DNA of 64,000 nt from Ramazzottius varieornatus (taxonomy: Eukaryota; Tardigrada; Eutardigrada; Parachela; Ramazzottiidae), in contig BDGG01000018.1 in NCBI GenBank assembly GCA_001949185.1, positions 441,210 to 505,209 on the forward strand. The letters are read 5' to 3'. Positions 24,251 to 36,049 of the stretch are shown piece by piece. The notes beneath the pieces were generated by a model, which was not told where the DNA came from, did not search any database, and saw only the letters and a list, made by a program, of their open reading frames with translations. Each line of letters begins with the position of its first letter. The stretch's first letter is position 1. Both the position numbers and the translations under genes were made by a program.

Positions 24251-25829
24251 GGTCTAATGTTGCCGCACTTTGCCGCGGTAATGAAATCAAAACGCTTGGC
24301 TGGAAGATTTGAAATTAAGGCTCCAAATACACAGGGGTGTTCTGGGCCAGTTTCAACACTGGCGATGTGTTGCAGCTGGAGACGCGCACCAGCGAGCACT
24401 TGCGGCGCACGTTGTCTCCACAGTCTTGGTACTTGATTGGTCGATTAAAAGTGCTGCGCACAGCGGATGAGACCGATGTGCGAGCTGATGTAAGAAAACA
24501 CGTGCTTTCGGTGCTTCGTTTTATTCCTCATAACTCATTGACCAGTGGTCAAAAACTTGATTCTGACTTCGAATTCACATTCCTCAGGGTCCATTTGACA
24601 TAGGTTTCAGTCTCGTTTGACTTCGCCCTTGCTCTCCTGAACAATTTAGTCGTCAGCCAGTTGGACGCATTCTCATATGCCGATACTCATCTCATGGCTG
24701 TAAAGTTATCCGTCATGAGGTAAAGGCGGTAAAGCCTTTTAACGGAAGCCCGATTCCAGCTAGTAATAATAATGCTAAAACTAGAGCACACTTATACCTT
24801 GGTGCACTTACTTCTTTGCATTACCGAACTAAAGAAACCGATAAAGTTTTCTTGTTGTGCGCTGTAGGACGCATAAAGTCTGGGTGAACGCCTGGATGAG
24901 TAGCTCGATCAGGCGCTAGGCTAGACTGATTGATCAGTAAGGATATACCTAATTCCCCGCCACAAAGCCAAAACGCACAACATGTCATTCCTCATCAGCC
25001 GCGCGTTTCTTGAGGAAGGTCGACATCTGTCACATTGCCTTCATGGTTACCAGACTACAACAGGCAGGTCTGACGGCTGTGAAATGTAACGGAGACTGGT
25101 GAAGTGGCAGAAAGTGCTGGTGGACAGGAGTTCCCCTTCGGTCAAGTGATGATCCCTTCTCTTGTGAAAGCAGCATGTGTTGCTGAGTGGCGGCACCTGT
25201 CAAAGGTTCCTGCACTTTTCAACATCGGCTTCGATAACAAGACATTGCCAGCAATACCCTGGTGAAGGTTGCCAACTTCGTCCAAAAATAAACTTGCAAT
25301 TAGCCAGATGAGTTTTTACGGTGCTTTAGTTATTTATGGTAGGTGGACGGTGGACTGCTAATTTATTAAGTGCAAAGGGGGATAGTTCTCCGTATGAGTG
25401 CATGGCTGAGGATGTGATCACATGTGGCATGTGGCAGCGGAAATTGAGTTTGCGGCGACGAAGCCAGCAGTTGAACGTTAAATACCGTATGCGGCCAACA
25501 TCGATTATGTGTCTGCTATATTATGCATCACCACACTTGGCCATTATTTACTTCAAGCTCTCTAAAACACAGCTTGATCATCTGCCAAAGAGGAAATGAT
25601 GGAGTTTAGCCCAACATATTCAGATCAAGTACGCGGAAGAGCCGTTGAGTGCCGAAACTGTCAAGTCACGCAGCAAATGCCTTTCCCTAATCCCCATACG
25701 TACCCTCCGCAACTTATGACCATAAAATTCTTCATTCTCTCCATTTTCGCAAACCGAGCTACTTACCTTAGATTTCGCTCGAATCTCGATGCTCATACTA
25801 GTAGTTTTAACGGCTGGAAAACACCACAC

Positions 25830-25890
25830 CGGTACGCACCTGCATACTTCTCCCAACGACAACAACGGAGTTTGGTGTATGCAGCTACAT
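25830..25890. repeat. CCTGCATACA-type hairpin
   Basis: Arms gcacctgcatac (about 25847) and gtgtatgcagctaca (about 25873). Imperfect copy of the second hairpin family, here outside a gene. Confidence 0.5.
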
Positions 25891-26140
25891 GAGCACCGAC
25901 AGGGAGCACGCACTTTCATTCCCGACTAAAGCAGAGTCTGTTTTGTTCACTTTGATCACGGAAATTTACAGCCCTAAGTGAAACACGAATCTCTATCGTA
26001 CGTTGTATGTCCGCTCTTCTTCTAGAAAGGATTACAAAGGTGGTATACACATGAATTGTCAACAAGAGAAACCTCTCATAGTCAGGGCTTCATTCACTTG
26101 ATCCATGCAAAGGAGGAAATAATGAAGCGGCAATGAATAA

Positions 26141-28225
26141 TCAATACATACTGTACAGTTCCAATGATATTTGGAAAGGGTACTTTTCTTCCTGTTTATC
26201 GAAAAAGCTGGATTTTAATTGTTGGCGGAAAAGCTGACTGTGCTGGAAGGCACAGACTTCCCGCTGACAGGCTAGTTCGGCGATCAAGGAGAACTTGTCC
26301 CAGCCGCGTGTTTGTGGCACATTGGTCGGCACTAACGAGGAAAAAATGGGGATGGCTTCTTCCGAGTCGGTGGCTTTCAGGCAGGCACGAACATGCCCGT
26401 CCTCAAAGGTTTCAAAGGGGAACTTCAGTGAGCAACGTTTCACCCGCAGACCTGCAACCAGGCAAGAAAAAGACCACTTTAGCCAATCTCCTTTTTCTTC
26501 CAGAAGCACTTTGTCCACTTTGCATCGAACGTCGATGCCTCTTACGTTAACTAAATTTGAGCGTGACAATCGGATCATTTTTCGAAGGTATCGACTTGGC
26601 ATGTTCGAAAATGAGGCAATGCATGGGACTGGCGAAAACATTCGCCATCAGCTTTATTTGCTGACATTACTCAGTGGAGAATTCAAATTATTCCCGGTGG
26701 GACAATTTTCTAACGATTCAGCGTTTACTCAGCGCGGCAAAATCCGTACGTGATGACATGGTAGTAGTATTTAGTATTTTGGATACTATAGCGTTTTGGA
26801 TGAATTATAACCTATCACACGCTCATTGGCTTCCTGAGCACTGTTCTCCTGACTGTAAGTCGCGTTAAGGCGTAGTTGTACAGTACCAGAATGAGAAAAG
26901 AGTTGACCCACCTGATTCGGAAAAGTCGAATTTCCATTCAATATAGGCAGAGGTGGTGCCGGGCTTGCGGCTCAAATAGGTCATGACTTCCTCTTGCTCG
27001 CCGATGCGGCAGTGCTCCGTCACCCACTCGGTATTCCGCTCGGCAAAAACCAACGAGTTCCATCCTGCAACACACAGGAAAAGCCGGACCTTAACACACG
27101 CACAAACAAGAAAAGAACCCCTTGGGGTAATTGGATTACAGTTGAATAGGAATTCTCGGGAAACTAATCATGGGCGTATCCCCAACACCTCAATTATAAC
27201 CCCCACCAGATGGACTAGCGCATTCGACGGGACATATTACAGATTAAAACGAGAGCTCGTCGTGCTGGAATAAATACCTGCCGGAAGCGCTAGAAGATGT
27301 GGAAAGAGACTAGGGTATATAGACGGATGGTTGCGGCCCTCTTACCTTCGACCTTCATCCGTATTGGATTTGTTGGTCTTTTATAGCGATCATTGCGGGC
27401 TGAATATCGTAATTCCAGACGACGGAGCGTCGTCTCATTGGTGCTAGGTCGAATGACATTGCCTAACACATTCAGCGCTTCGGACGAGGAGTGGAAGGGC
27501 ACAAAGTCATCCTTGGCGTTGGCGCCATCACGATATTGACCGACCACCGGATCATCCTCATCATCATGATCATGGGAGTAGTTATAGTCATCGAAGCTGG
27601 CATAGGGTGACAAAGTCCGTTCGCGGCGCGGTGGTCGGCCCTGCATGGTCCCAGCTGCTTTGCGCCGTGTGGGACTGGGGCTGGAACGCGGCGACAGGTC
27701 TTGGCGGAATTGTTGTTGGCGAGGTGTGGAGAGGATACCGTGGGAGCTGGCGTGATGGGGCTTTTGCACTAGCGAGGCCAAATCCTCGCTGCCGGCCCCA
27801 TGATGATTGTCTTGACTAGTTAGATTTCCCGTCGATCGACTATTACTTATTCGACCGTAACGCGTGTTGTGCAGATAGTTGTTGGCGGCCTGCGAGCGGC
27901 CTAAGGGATTTAATGTCGACGATAAGATGCGAAAGTCCCGTGAAGGCGACTCGCCATTGTACAAGTAGTGCTGATCGACACTCTGTTGCCGGTTGCGGAA
28001 CGCGGCGGCGGCATTACTGCGACGATTGACAGCGGCGGGCCCGTTCTTGTTATTGCGTACACCACTGGGATAGTATATGTATTTGGTCGGTGGGCCGTTA
28101 TTGCCCTCCTCATTGCCCACTGTTTCGCCATTAGCGGGGGAAGGTCCCGTCGAGTAGACTTCAATGCTGGGCACGCGGTGCTGGTTAGCGAAATTATGGA
28201 TTCTTCGCTGCGAAGCCATTAACAT
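26141..28225 (-). CDS. PAW-domain protein without transglutaminase core (NGLY1 C-terminus-like)
   Basis: Three exons in phase, 28225-27346, 27064-26912 and 26550-26141, give 480 residues. The last ~200 residues match the PAW domain of peptide N-glycanase (NGLY1), which binds high-mannose glycans: LRRLELRYSARNDRYKRP, GWNSLVFAE, YLSRKPGTTSAYIEWKFDF (family YLARKEGSSFAYISWKF), KWSFS, and a C-terminus with QHSQLFRQQL (family QHTQLFRQSL) followed by a short beta strand. The first ~270 residues are low-complexity, rich in Asn, Ser, Arg and Pro, with an acidic DHDDEDD patch. There is no PUB domain and no catalytic Cys-His-Asp transglutaminase core. It may be a glycan-binding partner rather than an enzyme; its real role is unknown. 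Confidence 0.8.
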
Positions 28226-31200
28226 GACGGGAGGCTTTCCTTTGCGCGCCCACTAAGCTCGTTGCCCCGATTAGCCGGCGCACTCTCGGGTTTCTCTTCC
28301 CCCTTCCCCCTTCGGCCTTGGTCGATTGTATTGACTCAGGGCCAATCGTACACAGTCGTTTGTATATTAAAGACCCATCATAAAAGAAACACCAGTTGAA
28401 GATATGGCCAAGAAAAAAAGAGCGACATACAGCGGCAAGGGGAGAAGAGGACGAAAGACGATATGGATGAATGGCAAACAATTTGATCACACGATATGGG
28501 TAAAATGATCCTCAGCGCCTATAAAGTAAGGGCAGAGAAGCAAACAAGAAAGGCGATGACCAATCTTTATAGCATTGGCAATTAATGATACATGCAGCAC
28601 GCTGTCAGATAATCAGCGGCATCGCCGAATAAAAACGAGATGATGTGTAATCAAGCGTACATATCCAACCGACACGGTCCCAGCTCCAAAGAAAAAAGTC
28701 AGGCACCACTTTGGCCAACCTTTGCTTACACAACTAGAGTGAGTCCCGGAATGGGCAAGTAGGAAAGGGGAGCCTTTTTATCCGTTAACAGATTCATCAG
28801 TTCAGCTGGCCGTAAATATGCGTACGGCCAACACATCTGCTAGAGGGGAAGTCCAGTGCCCCGTCTCGCTCTCTGTTCCTTCATTAAGCCTCCCTTGTAC
28901 CAACACAAGCACACGGTACTCGGGCAGTACTCTAAAGCTGGCAGCGATCGATGGACCGTGCTCAAATTTACATATGACCAATACAAAGTAGCTTCTCTTG
29001 CGATGTGCTCTCCAGCAACCTTTTACCGATCGGAAATACGGGACGGAAAGAGTTCCTGTGTCAGTATACATATTAGGGCGCTGTAGGCCTGCTGCCTCAA
29101 TGGCCATGGCGCACAAGGACCTATAGGCTGCCCATCAACGAGCTGCAGCCTCAAAGGGTAACGACTGCTGACGAAGCAATCCCCATCACGTCAGCTCCAT
29201 ATGTCGACAAGTATCAACAACCCAACAAAACTCAAACCCCGACAGGCCCGAAGTTACAACACGGTCCATCATGCCAACCCTACCGCACTGACGTAAAAGG
29301 CAACAGGCAAACTGACAAAAAATCACAGCAACAGGGGAATCGAGCCAAGGTTATTCCCGCTTGAAGCAGTCAACCAATCGAAGTAGGCAACGTGCCATGA
29401 AGCAGCTGTAGGACAGATGATGAAGCAGTTTGTGCGTCGTGTTGATCCCTTTCGTGTGATTGAGTCAAAAATGCGCGGAATCTTTCAGTCTTTCATCGTT
29501 TCCACTTACTCAGCCCCTGTTTGTCGGCGACTCGGCATCCCGTTCTTCCCTCGTTCAATTATCAGAAAATCCATACCACTCATTAAAAGTCTGGTTAGCA
29601 TCCCACGCTCGGCACCATGGGTGCCCTGCATACAAGGCTTGCACTTGCGCTCTTGCCACTGTTGCCACATTGGAACTGGAGGGTAGAGACGTGATCGTAC
29701 CGTTCGTACCTCTTTGAGAGATGCAACAAAATAGCTGCTAGAGCTCTTAGCGGTCTCCTCTCGACTTTATCTCCTATCTTGACTAGCCTAATGATGGCCG
29801 TTACATCGAGCGCTTAATAAAGCGATCGTCGGTCGGTTGGATTTGTTTAAGTCAGATAGGCCACAGATAATTGCTAGTGTAAGGAGCACTAAGTGCCCCT
29901 TCCTACCGATTGTGTGGCTGGACCGCGGCAAGGCCTATTTGTGGAGTGACATATGGCCTCTTGTCCATCTTTGTCAAACAAAACGATTAGGGCTTGGTTC
30001 GCCCACTCATCAAGATCAGGAACGCCGATCCGGAAAGAGGACATGTGACAATGTACGCGATGGCAAGACTTAAAAAACAAACATCCGCCCTGCAGTATTG
30101 ATCTTTGTTAATACCTACCTCCATCACCACAAACATGTAATTTAAAACGCAAACCTCACATGAGAAACTAAGTAGGGCCATCCTAAAGCCAACGATCCCC
30201 GCTGCATTTCTCTACTCTTGCCTGCGGGAACAATCCGACAAAGCTACATTGTCATTTCGGTGCTCTGGCTTGAATTAGGCCATGATACAAGAAGAGACTC
30301 CGGTCTGGGATAGCAGAATGCCAGTTTGCACTCTGCAAGCTGGGCTGATGATTTGGAGGAGGGTTCTTCGGTGAAGGGAGTAAGGAGTTTCCTGGACTTA
30401 TGTCGAGCTGGCATGCGTGCAGTGGAGGAGGTTTAGAGCCGCGGGTGTGGCAGTTTCTGCATTTGATGGTCATGAGGGATTGACGTTGGGGGGTTTTTTA
30501 CGATGATGCAGCACGGCGCGACCATAAATCGTCATGTAAGAAAAAAAGTCGACGGGAAATGTGTGTGCTTGGATGGCAAGTGTCGAGACGGGCATCTCCA
30601 TCTTGACGGATGCAGGGTATTTATTCTGCTTCCTTAAGCTTGCGGCAAATGTCACCCCTCGATGACTTACTCGAACAAAGGCCCGCAAACAGACAGAGCA
30701 GAGCTGCTATTCTTCCCATACACACAATGGACCTTCAGCTTCCTTCCGCACAATTCCTTCAGACGTTATTTTTCCCTCTCTCTAAAGAGCTAACACCAAG
30801 TGGGCGGAGTTAGTCACGCCAATACGACAGCAACGCCGCTCAAACCAGACTATCGTTAAGCCCGACGACATTCCCAGCCACCCTAGTCAAGTAGCGCACC
30901 TACAGCACTTTCCGTAAAAGACTACCCGGATGTTTCGTAGACAATACGTACTGTATACAGATTTTCCAGGGGGTAATATACGGTAGTTCTTGCTTTTGCG
31001 TTTCAACACTGGGGTAGTGACTAGTTACTTCTTTTCCCGAATTTTGATACTTTCAAGGATAGTAGTTTTGCGAGTATCGAAATGGAGGTAGAAAGGTAAT
31101 AGTATGTGTGTTGAAAAACGTAAGGTGGGGCTGGTGGGCACAAGGGCTGATGCGACGTCAGCGGGTCATCGAAAGCTTGATATGGACTGTGTCACGCGAG

Positions 31201-32224
31201 GCGAAGGACAGGGCACGTCAAGGGTTCGATGAATGGCTGCTGAGGAGAGCCTCTTGTCCAGAGGACCAAAGAACCTCCCTGTCGCCATATATCGACACTC
31301 TTGAGCTATCAGACTATTGATTACAGTCGTAAACCTTCCACCATCGGCTGTCGAGCTCGTCACTGTGTGCTGCCATAGTTTCCCTCGATGGCCAAGAAGC
31401 CCAATCATACTCGCTGCTTATTCACAACCTGCTGCCTGCAATTTACGTACAGTTTAGCTTAATTGCTTTGAACGTATACCGTCAAGAGTCCTTGGCCCAA
31501 GGCTGTTGCAAAGTGTGGAGCGAGTCTGCTTTCCCGAAATTCCGATGGCGCAGAGCGCAAAGCGCCTGTCGCAACGCCTCACTCCCAGACTTGCTGCCAC
31601 AGAAAGCTCAGAAAAACTCAGAAAGCTTTTCTTACCACAAGTAACTAGTTTTTCCATGTACTGTAGTCGAAAATCTGCATCGGGCAGCCGTTCATAACTA
31701 CACGATAAGGAAAGCAATACAGTACGTCGCCATCCAACATTCCCTACGCCCTGACGCCAGTATCCTCTTTTGGCATAGAATCAGGAGAAACCAGGCCAGG
31801 TCTGATAACTTGCGCCGCAAAGGTTCCAGCCTTCTCATGAAGCTCATTTAATAAGGAAATCCAGCTTCTGGAAGTGTCAACTATGGCAATTTTGATGTGG
31901 CGGTGCTCCAGCAAATGACCGCTTTGCCAGTTTCGAGAGACAAGAGAGTAAGATATTCGTCAAGCGAATAAAACTAAAGTTTGGCGCAGAATCGGACACA
32001 ATGGTAAATTAGCTGCGGATGGGATGTAACCACATGGCGAGTATAATTCAATCAACAAGTCGACAACTAAAAGCAAAGTCCGCCATCTGTCGTCTATAGA
32101 CCGACTTCTGCAGCAATTCCCGCCTCAACCATCAGGAAATCCAAGAAACGTGACTTACAACACCGTCAAAATCTTGCTAGAAGCTATATTCAGCCTTAGG
32201 CTCAGGCTGCTGCTGGACTGCTGG
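28226..32224. other. 4-kb stretch with no supported gene
   Basis: Open frames are short, on both strands, without motif or consistent splice partners. No hairpin repeat of the two main families was noticed. The right part of this stretch may include regulatory sequence of the PAW-domain gene and 3' UTR of the minus-strand gene ending at 32225. Confidence 0.45.
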
Positions 32225-33398
32225 CTATTTGGAAGTAGTGGCAGCGTTGTGCTGCAAGGCAAAACTGCGCTGTCGTCGACGCTCCATGGCTGCGCGGAAC
32301 GACGAAGCATCCTGGCAAAACGCAAGTCAACTTTGTGATCACAGTAGACGTTGATCGAACAGTTGCCCAATGAAATGAAGCTAAAAAAACGATCACAGCC
32401 CACCTCCATTAGCTTGACATGTTCTGGCGGAGGAGCGCCACCTTTGCCAGCAGGCACAACCTCTGACATGGCCACTGACTCAGATTTCTCGGAGTAACCT
32501 TCTTCCCTGCTCTGAAACAGAAAGACATTCGCACATGCACAGCAGAAACAAGGACGATATCTGCTTGCAATGGCTTATAAGTACTGCCTTCAGCTGATAG
32601 TCGTGTACAACGGGAATGACGGTGACGGCAAGTGAATCGGCTACAGTCGACGAGCCGACCTCGGAATTCTGCAAATGAACATCAGCTCATTCAGCTGTAA
32701 CTTTGACGGATCATGCATCTGTCTTTTCCAGGTTGTTGAATAAAGCCACAGATAATTTCTCACGGCGTTTTGGCTTTTGGCTTTGGTTGTCTTCATCAGT
32801 CGGGCAAAGCCGCTGCCGCCTCCACTCTCCGGCACGTCCACTACCTCTTCCGGAGTTTCATCCTACAGGAGAGAATAAGACATAGCAAGTCACGTCACTT
32901 CATCACAAGACGAAGGCAGTAGAATTTCTGTCTGTCCTACCTTCTTGGGCTCAGCGGCGGAGGGAGGCACCCAGCGCCCAGCTTGGCCCGAAAGGATGGA
33001 AGTGAGGCTGTGTTGTGTGGTTACGGATGATGGAGGGATGGACTCTTCCTCTTTCGAGCCAGATGCGCCAGTCTAGGAGAGAAAAGGAGGAGTGATTAGC
33101 AATTAGAGGACATGGAGAGTTGACGGACTGCGTCGGTGAGGCGTACGTGCGTCTCCATGGAGGAGGTGGTGGAGTTTGTGGACTGCGACGGCGAGTGTGC
33201 CTTCTTCAGGCCTCCCAAGGCTACCTGCCAAGCCTTGCCAGTCTGCCTCGAGCGCTCCTTCCGCTCCTCCTCCTGCTTGTTAAAGATCTTGTTGGCGTTC
33301 ATCTGGTTGCGGATGGCTTCCTTCTCCCGCTTCTTCAGCATCTTGGTGAACTCGACGCGATCGGCCACTGTCGTCGGATCCACTGTCTCTTCTGCCAT
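32225..33398 (-). CDS. Unrecognised, mostly disordered protein, six phase-0 exons
   Basis: Exons 33398-33147, 33072-32941, 32862-32764, 32668-32585, 32511-32404 and 32311-32225. All five introns are phase 0, 56-92 bp, with good donors (gtacgc, gtagga, gtgaga, gtactt, gtgggc) and acceptors. Product 253 residues. It opens with MAEETVDPTTVADRVEFTKM and a Lys/Glu/Arg-rich helix (KKREKEAIRNQMNANKIFNK, QEEERKERSR) likely to form a coiled coil. A Ser/Thr-rich part follows, then a Gly-rich patch (ESGGGSGFARLMKTTKAK), and the end is basic (FRAAMERRRQRSFALQ). I do not recognise the family. The six-way phase agreement is the main reason to believe the model. Confidence 0.65.
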
Positions 33399-34148
33399 TC
33401 TCAAACCTGAAAGACAGGCAAAGGTCGCGCTGGAAAGGAGACGGCACTAGTCTTCGATTTTTTCTTCGCCTTGGCAAGAGATGTTAGGGTACCAGGATAG
33501 TGACGCCAGTCGCTATCGAGTACTTACTGTACCGTGTTCCTTCTCCTTGCAGCGAAGTGGCCTTTGTCTGACCGCCGATCTGGTCAAGTGTGAAGGAAGA
33601 AAGGATGCCCCTGCTGTCATGGAATCCACAGCTGGGTCAGATTCGGCAGAGAAAAACACTCTGCCTTCAAACTGGTATCTCCTTTCTTGGTTCTCACCGA
33701 ACGCCAAAATGAGATGCCAGAGGAGAATCGGAAGGGAATGACAAACGGGCTATCGGTAGAAGTTGAACCAGCGGCGGCGTTATGTCGCAAACTATCTGTT
33801 ACTTGTTGCATTTCCGGGGCGGCCCGGAGATACCGTGGGCAAAGGTACAGAAACACGCTGGAAGTGCGGGCGAGAATGATCAGATACTCTAAACTACAAT
33901 CAGTCGTAACAGATACCTGGGAAACAAATGTACACTCTATCACAAGTCAAAATGAAAGACATTAACCGGTAGTCAATTGAGGGTGATCACATAGAGACGA
34001 AGGTATTCTGCCAAAAGGTTCGACTAGCCTAAAAACACGCGACACATGCTTCAGTTCCGATCGGTTGCGAACGGAAACTTGCTGCAGCGTAATCACATCT
34101 GTGAATATGTTCAAATATGAAGTAAACTGTACAAGAGGCTTCACTACA
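33399..34148. other. Spacer, no supported gene
   Basis: 750 bp upstream of the six-exon gene and downstream of the LDLa-transmembrane gene. Only short overlapping frames; nothing supported. Confidence 0.4.
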
Positions 34149-34676
34149 TCAAGCCGTTAAGGCAGACGGCGGCATCAAAACAATTTGACGGCGGGCAGCG
34201 CAATCGGCACATCGAGCCAGGACTTCCGGCGCATTGACGGGCATACCACGTTCGGCCATCTCGATGTCCTCATGATCAGCTTGGGTGGGCATTCTTCCAG
34301 TGGTCAGGAAGACATCCAGCTGACGAGCTTTGGTGACGAACCAGCCCCCGAGGTAGTTCTGACACAGCAGAACCATCACCAACAAAGCTAGTAAGCCCCA
34401 GCCAACCAGTGCCGCAATCAACCAGCTCGAACTGTACGTGTCGGGAACCGTGTTCGCAGTTGCGCCAGGCCATTGTTCGGGCAGATTCTTAGGGACATCT
34501 GTAAGGAAAGGCACAATTACAAACTCGTTCCAGATACGTACAGCAGTGTAGGGAAAGGAGCACTTACAGGAGGAGTTTCTTCGGAAGCACCTAAACTCAT
34601 CCTTTTCTCCAGGACAATCATCGGAGAGATCGCAGACCTTCTCTGCCGCAATCGCGAAGTTGGCAGTGAGGCACCT
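34149..34676 (-). CDS. LDLa-repeat transmembrane protein, last two exons
   Basis: Two exons in phase, 34676-34568 and 34498-34149. The first encodes the second half of an LDL-receptor class A module (RCLTANFAIAAEKVCDLSDD then CPGEKDEFRC) with four cysteines and the acidic calcium-binding pattern. The second has a short extracellular stalk, a membrane span (SWLIAALVGWGLLALLVMVL), then an ~80-residue cytoplasmic tail with CADCAARR near the end. So this is the membrane end of a type I surface protein. Upstream exons, which should hold the first half of the module and a signal peptide, were not found within the next 1.4 kb, which is partly occupied by a hairpin repeat. Confidence 0.6.
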   Translation of the reverse strand, partial: RCLTANFAIAAEKVCDLSDDCPGEKDEFRCFRRNSSCKCSFPYTAVRIWNEFVIVPFLTDVPKNLPEQWPGATANTVPDTYSSSWLIAALVGWGLLALLVMVLLCQNYLGGWFVTKARQLDVFLTTGRMPTQADHEDIEMAERGMPVNAPEVLARCADCAARRQIVLMPPSALTA

Positions 34677-34898
34677 CTAATTGCCGCCATGGTACTGGCA
34701 GACTCAAACAGAACAAAGGAAAGGGAAGGAAGAGAAGAGAGGGAGATGAAAAGTTCACTAATTTCCCCCGGTAACCCGGGAGCGAAGGTCAAAATGCAAA
34801 AAAAATCACAGATAGTTGGCGACATAACGCCGCCGCTGAGTTGAACTGAACAGAAAAATCCGGAGGGCTAAAATAAAGGAAAGAAGGCCTGCAGAACA

Positions 34899-35324
34899 GA
34901 GCCCTGCAACATGCAGCACGTTCTGCACTGCACTGCACTTTACAACAATGCAGTGCAGTTGCAGTTGCCGAAATGGTGAGAAAATGCAGTTGCAGTGCAG
35001 TTGCGGTTTTGAAAAAGTGAGCACCGTTCATCGCAGTATACTGTGGTGGGCTACAAAACAGTAGTAACGTCGGCTTTTTTTGCATTTTCTGGCCGGATTC
35101 TACCGTTTTTCGGTCGGATCTCCGTAAAACAATGACGTTTACGTTGTGTTTGACATGCATTTCCGTTGGTGGGCAGATACTCTTAAATTTTGAAATGCGG
35201 TGCAGTAAAGTTGCAGATTGGAAAACAGCACAGAATTGCAGATGCAGTGCAGTTGCAGTTTCTGGAAACCGGATGCAGTGCAGAAGCAGCACTGATTCAG
35301 GCTCAGCTACTGCTGCAGGGCTCT
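34899..35324. repeat. Foldback repeat rich in TGCAGTGCAGTTGCAG
   Basis: About 425 bp. Outer arms agagccctgca (about 34900) and tgcagggctct (about 35313) are reverse complements. Inside are many copies of the 6-mer/12-mer vocabulary gcagtgcagttgcag in both orientations (34925-35010 and 35200-35295). The structure is that of a non-autonomous foldback element. Confidence 0.6.
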
Positions 35325-36049
35325 ACCGCAGAAGGAAAAGGAGGGTCCAGCAAACAGGGGATGGGGCCGATCCCCGGGGGTAAGGACACCAAAATCCAGC
35401 AACCGGCCTAATCAATCAACAGACTGTCTAATTGACGGCAGACATTTGCATACTGGCCGATCAAAATCCTCCAACCCTCGCAGTCCAGGGATGGGCTAAG
35501 GGCCTGATTTCGCCTGGGGAGATTCCTGGTATTCCCGGTAGCCTAGACTAACCATGTCTGGATATCGGTGATGTGAGCTCGGGTCGTGGGAAACCTTACC
35601 TAAGGGCTAACGCAAATCCGCCAGCAGGGAGGGAAGCACAGACCAGTTCTGGAAGATATCAACGAAAGAAAGCCCTTCGTGTGACTGTGCCATCAAAAGT
35701 TGGTGCATCAGTCCGTGGCCAACTAAGACTTGAACTTGACGACTGTACTAAACATTTGAAGTCAACTTTTCGTCTCTTTTTCCAGGTTCCATTCAGCAGA
35801 ATGTCGTTCCTTGTTCTCGGTTTTGACTGCGTACATCGCTGGGGCTGCAGCACGCAGAGTGACTTTCGCCCTACGTAGCTAGCCAGCGGACATAACTTCA
35901 CACAGTTTAGCAGTATTACTTGTACAAGATCATAAAGCGGAGGAACGTTAACGGGAAGACTAAAGAAGGTTGAAAGGCATCAAGAACTGTACGAAGCTGT
36001 CTGCCCACTACTTTGTCGCTTTTTCCCCGCCAGCTCTGCTCGCCAGATA

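Larger units (their letters stand above)
23609..24687. mobile_element. Foldback element with perfect 28-bp terminal inverted repeats
   Basis: Left end gagtatcggcatatgagaat followed by gcgtccaa (23609-23636) is the exact reverse complement of the right end at 24660-24687. Length is about 1.08 kb. Just outside both ends, in the same orientation, lies catctcatggctgtaa (about 23574 and 24686), a possible flanking duplication, although on the left about 20 bp lie between it and the inverted repeat. The interior carries two palindromic arrays of cggtgtggtg/caccacacc motifs (23735-23870 and 24085-24250). No transposase is visible, so it is a non-autonomous DNA element. Confidence 0.75.
22959..26140. 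other. Repeat-rich region without supported genes
   Basis: About 3.2 kb. It holds a foldback element (23609-24687), palindromic GGTGTGGTG/CACCACACC arrays within it, and one CCTGCATACA hairpin (about 25830-25890). Open frames here are short and overlap on both strands without recognisable motifs. Confidence 0.5.

Noticed and set aside
35573..35878. Plus-strand 101-codon frame upstream of the NEURL2 3' end
   Set aside because: No motif, no splice partner, and overlapping minus frames of equal length.
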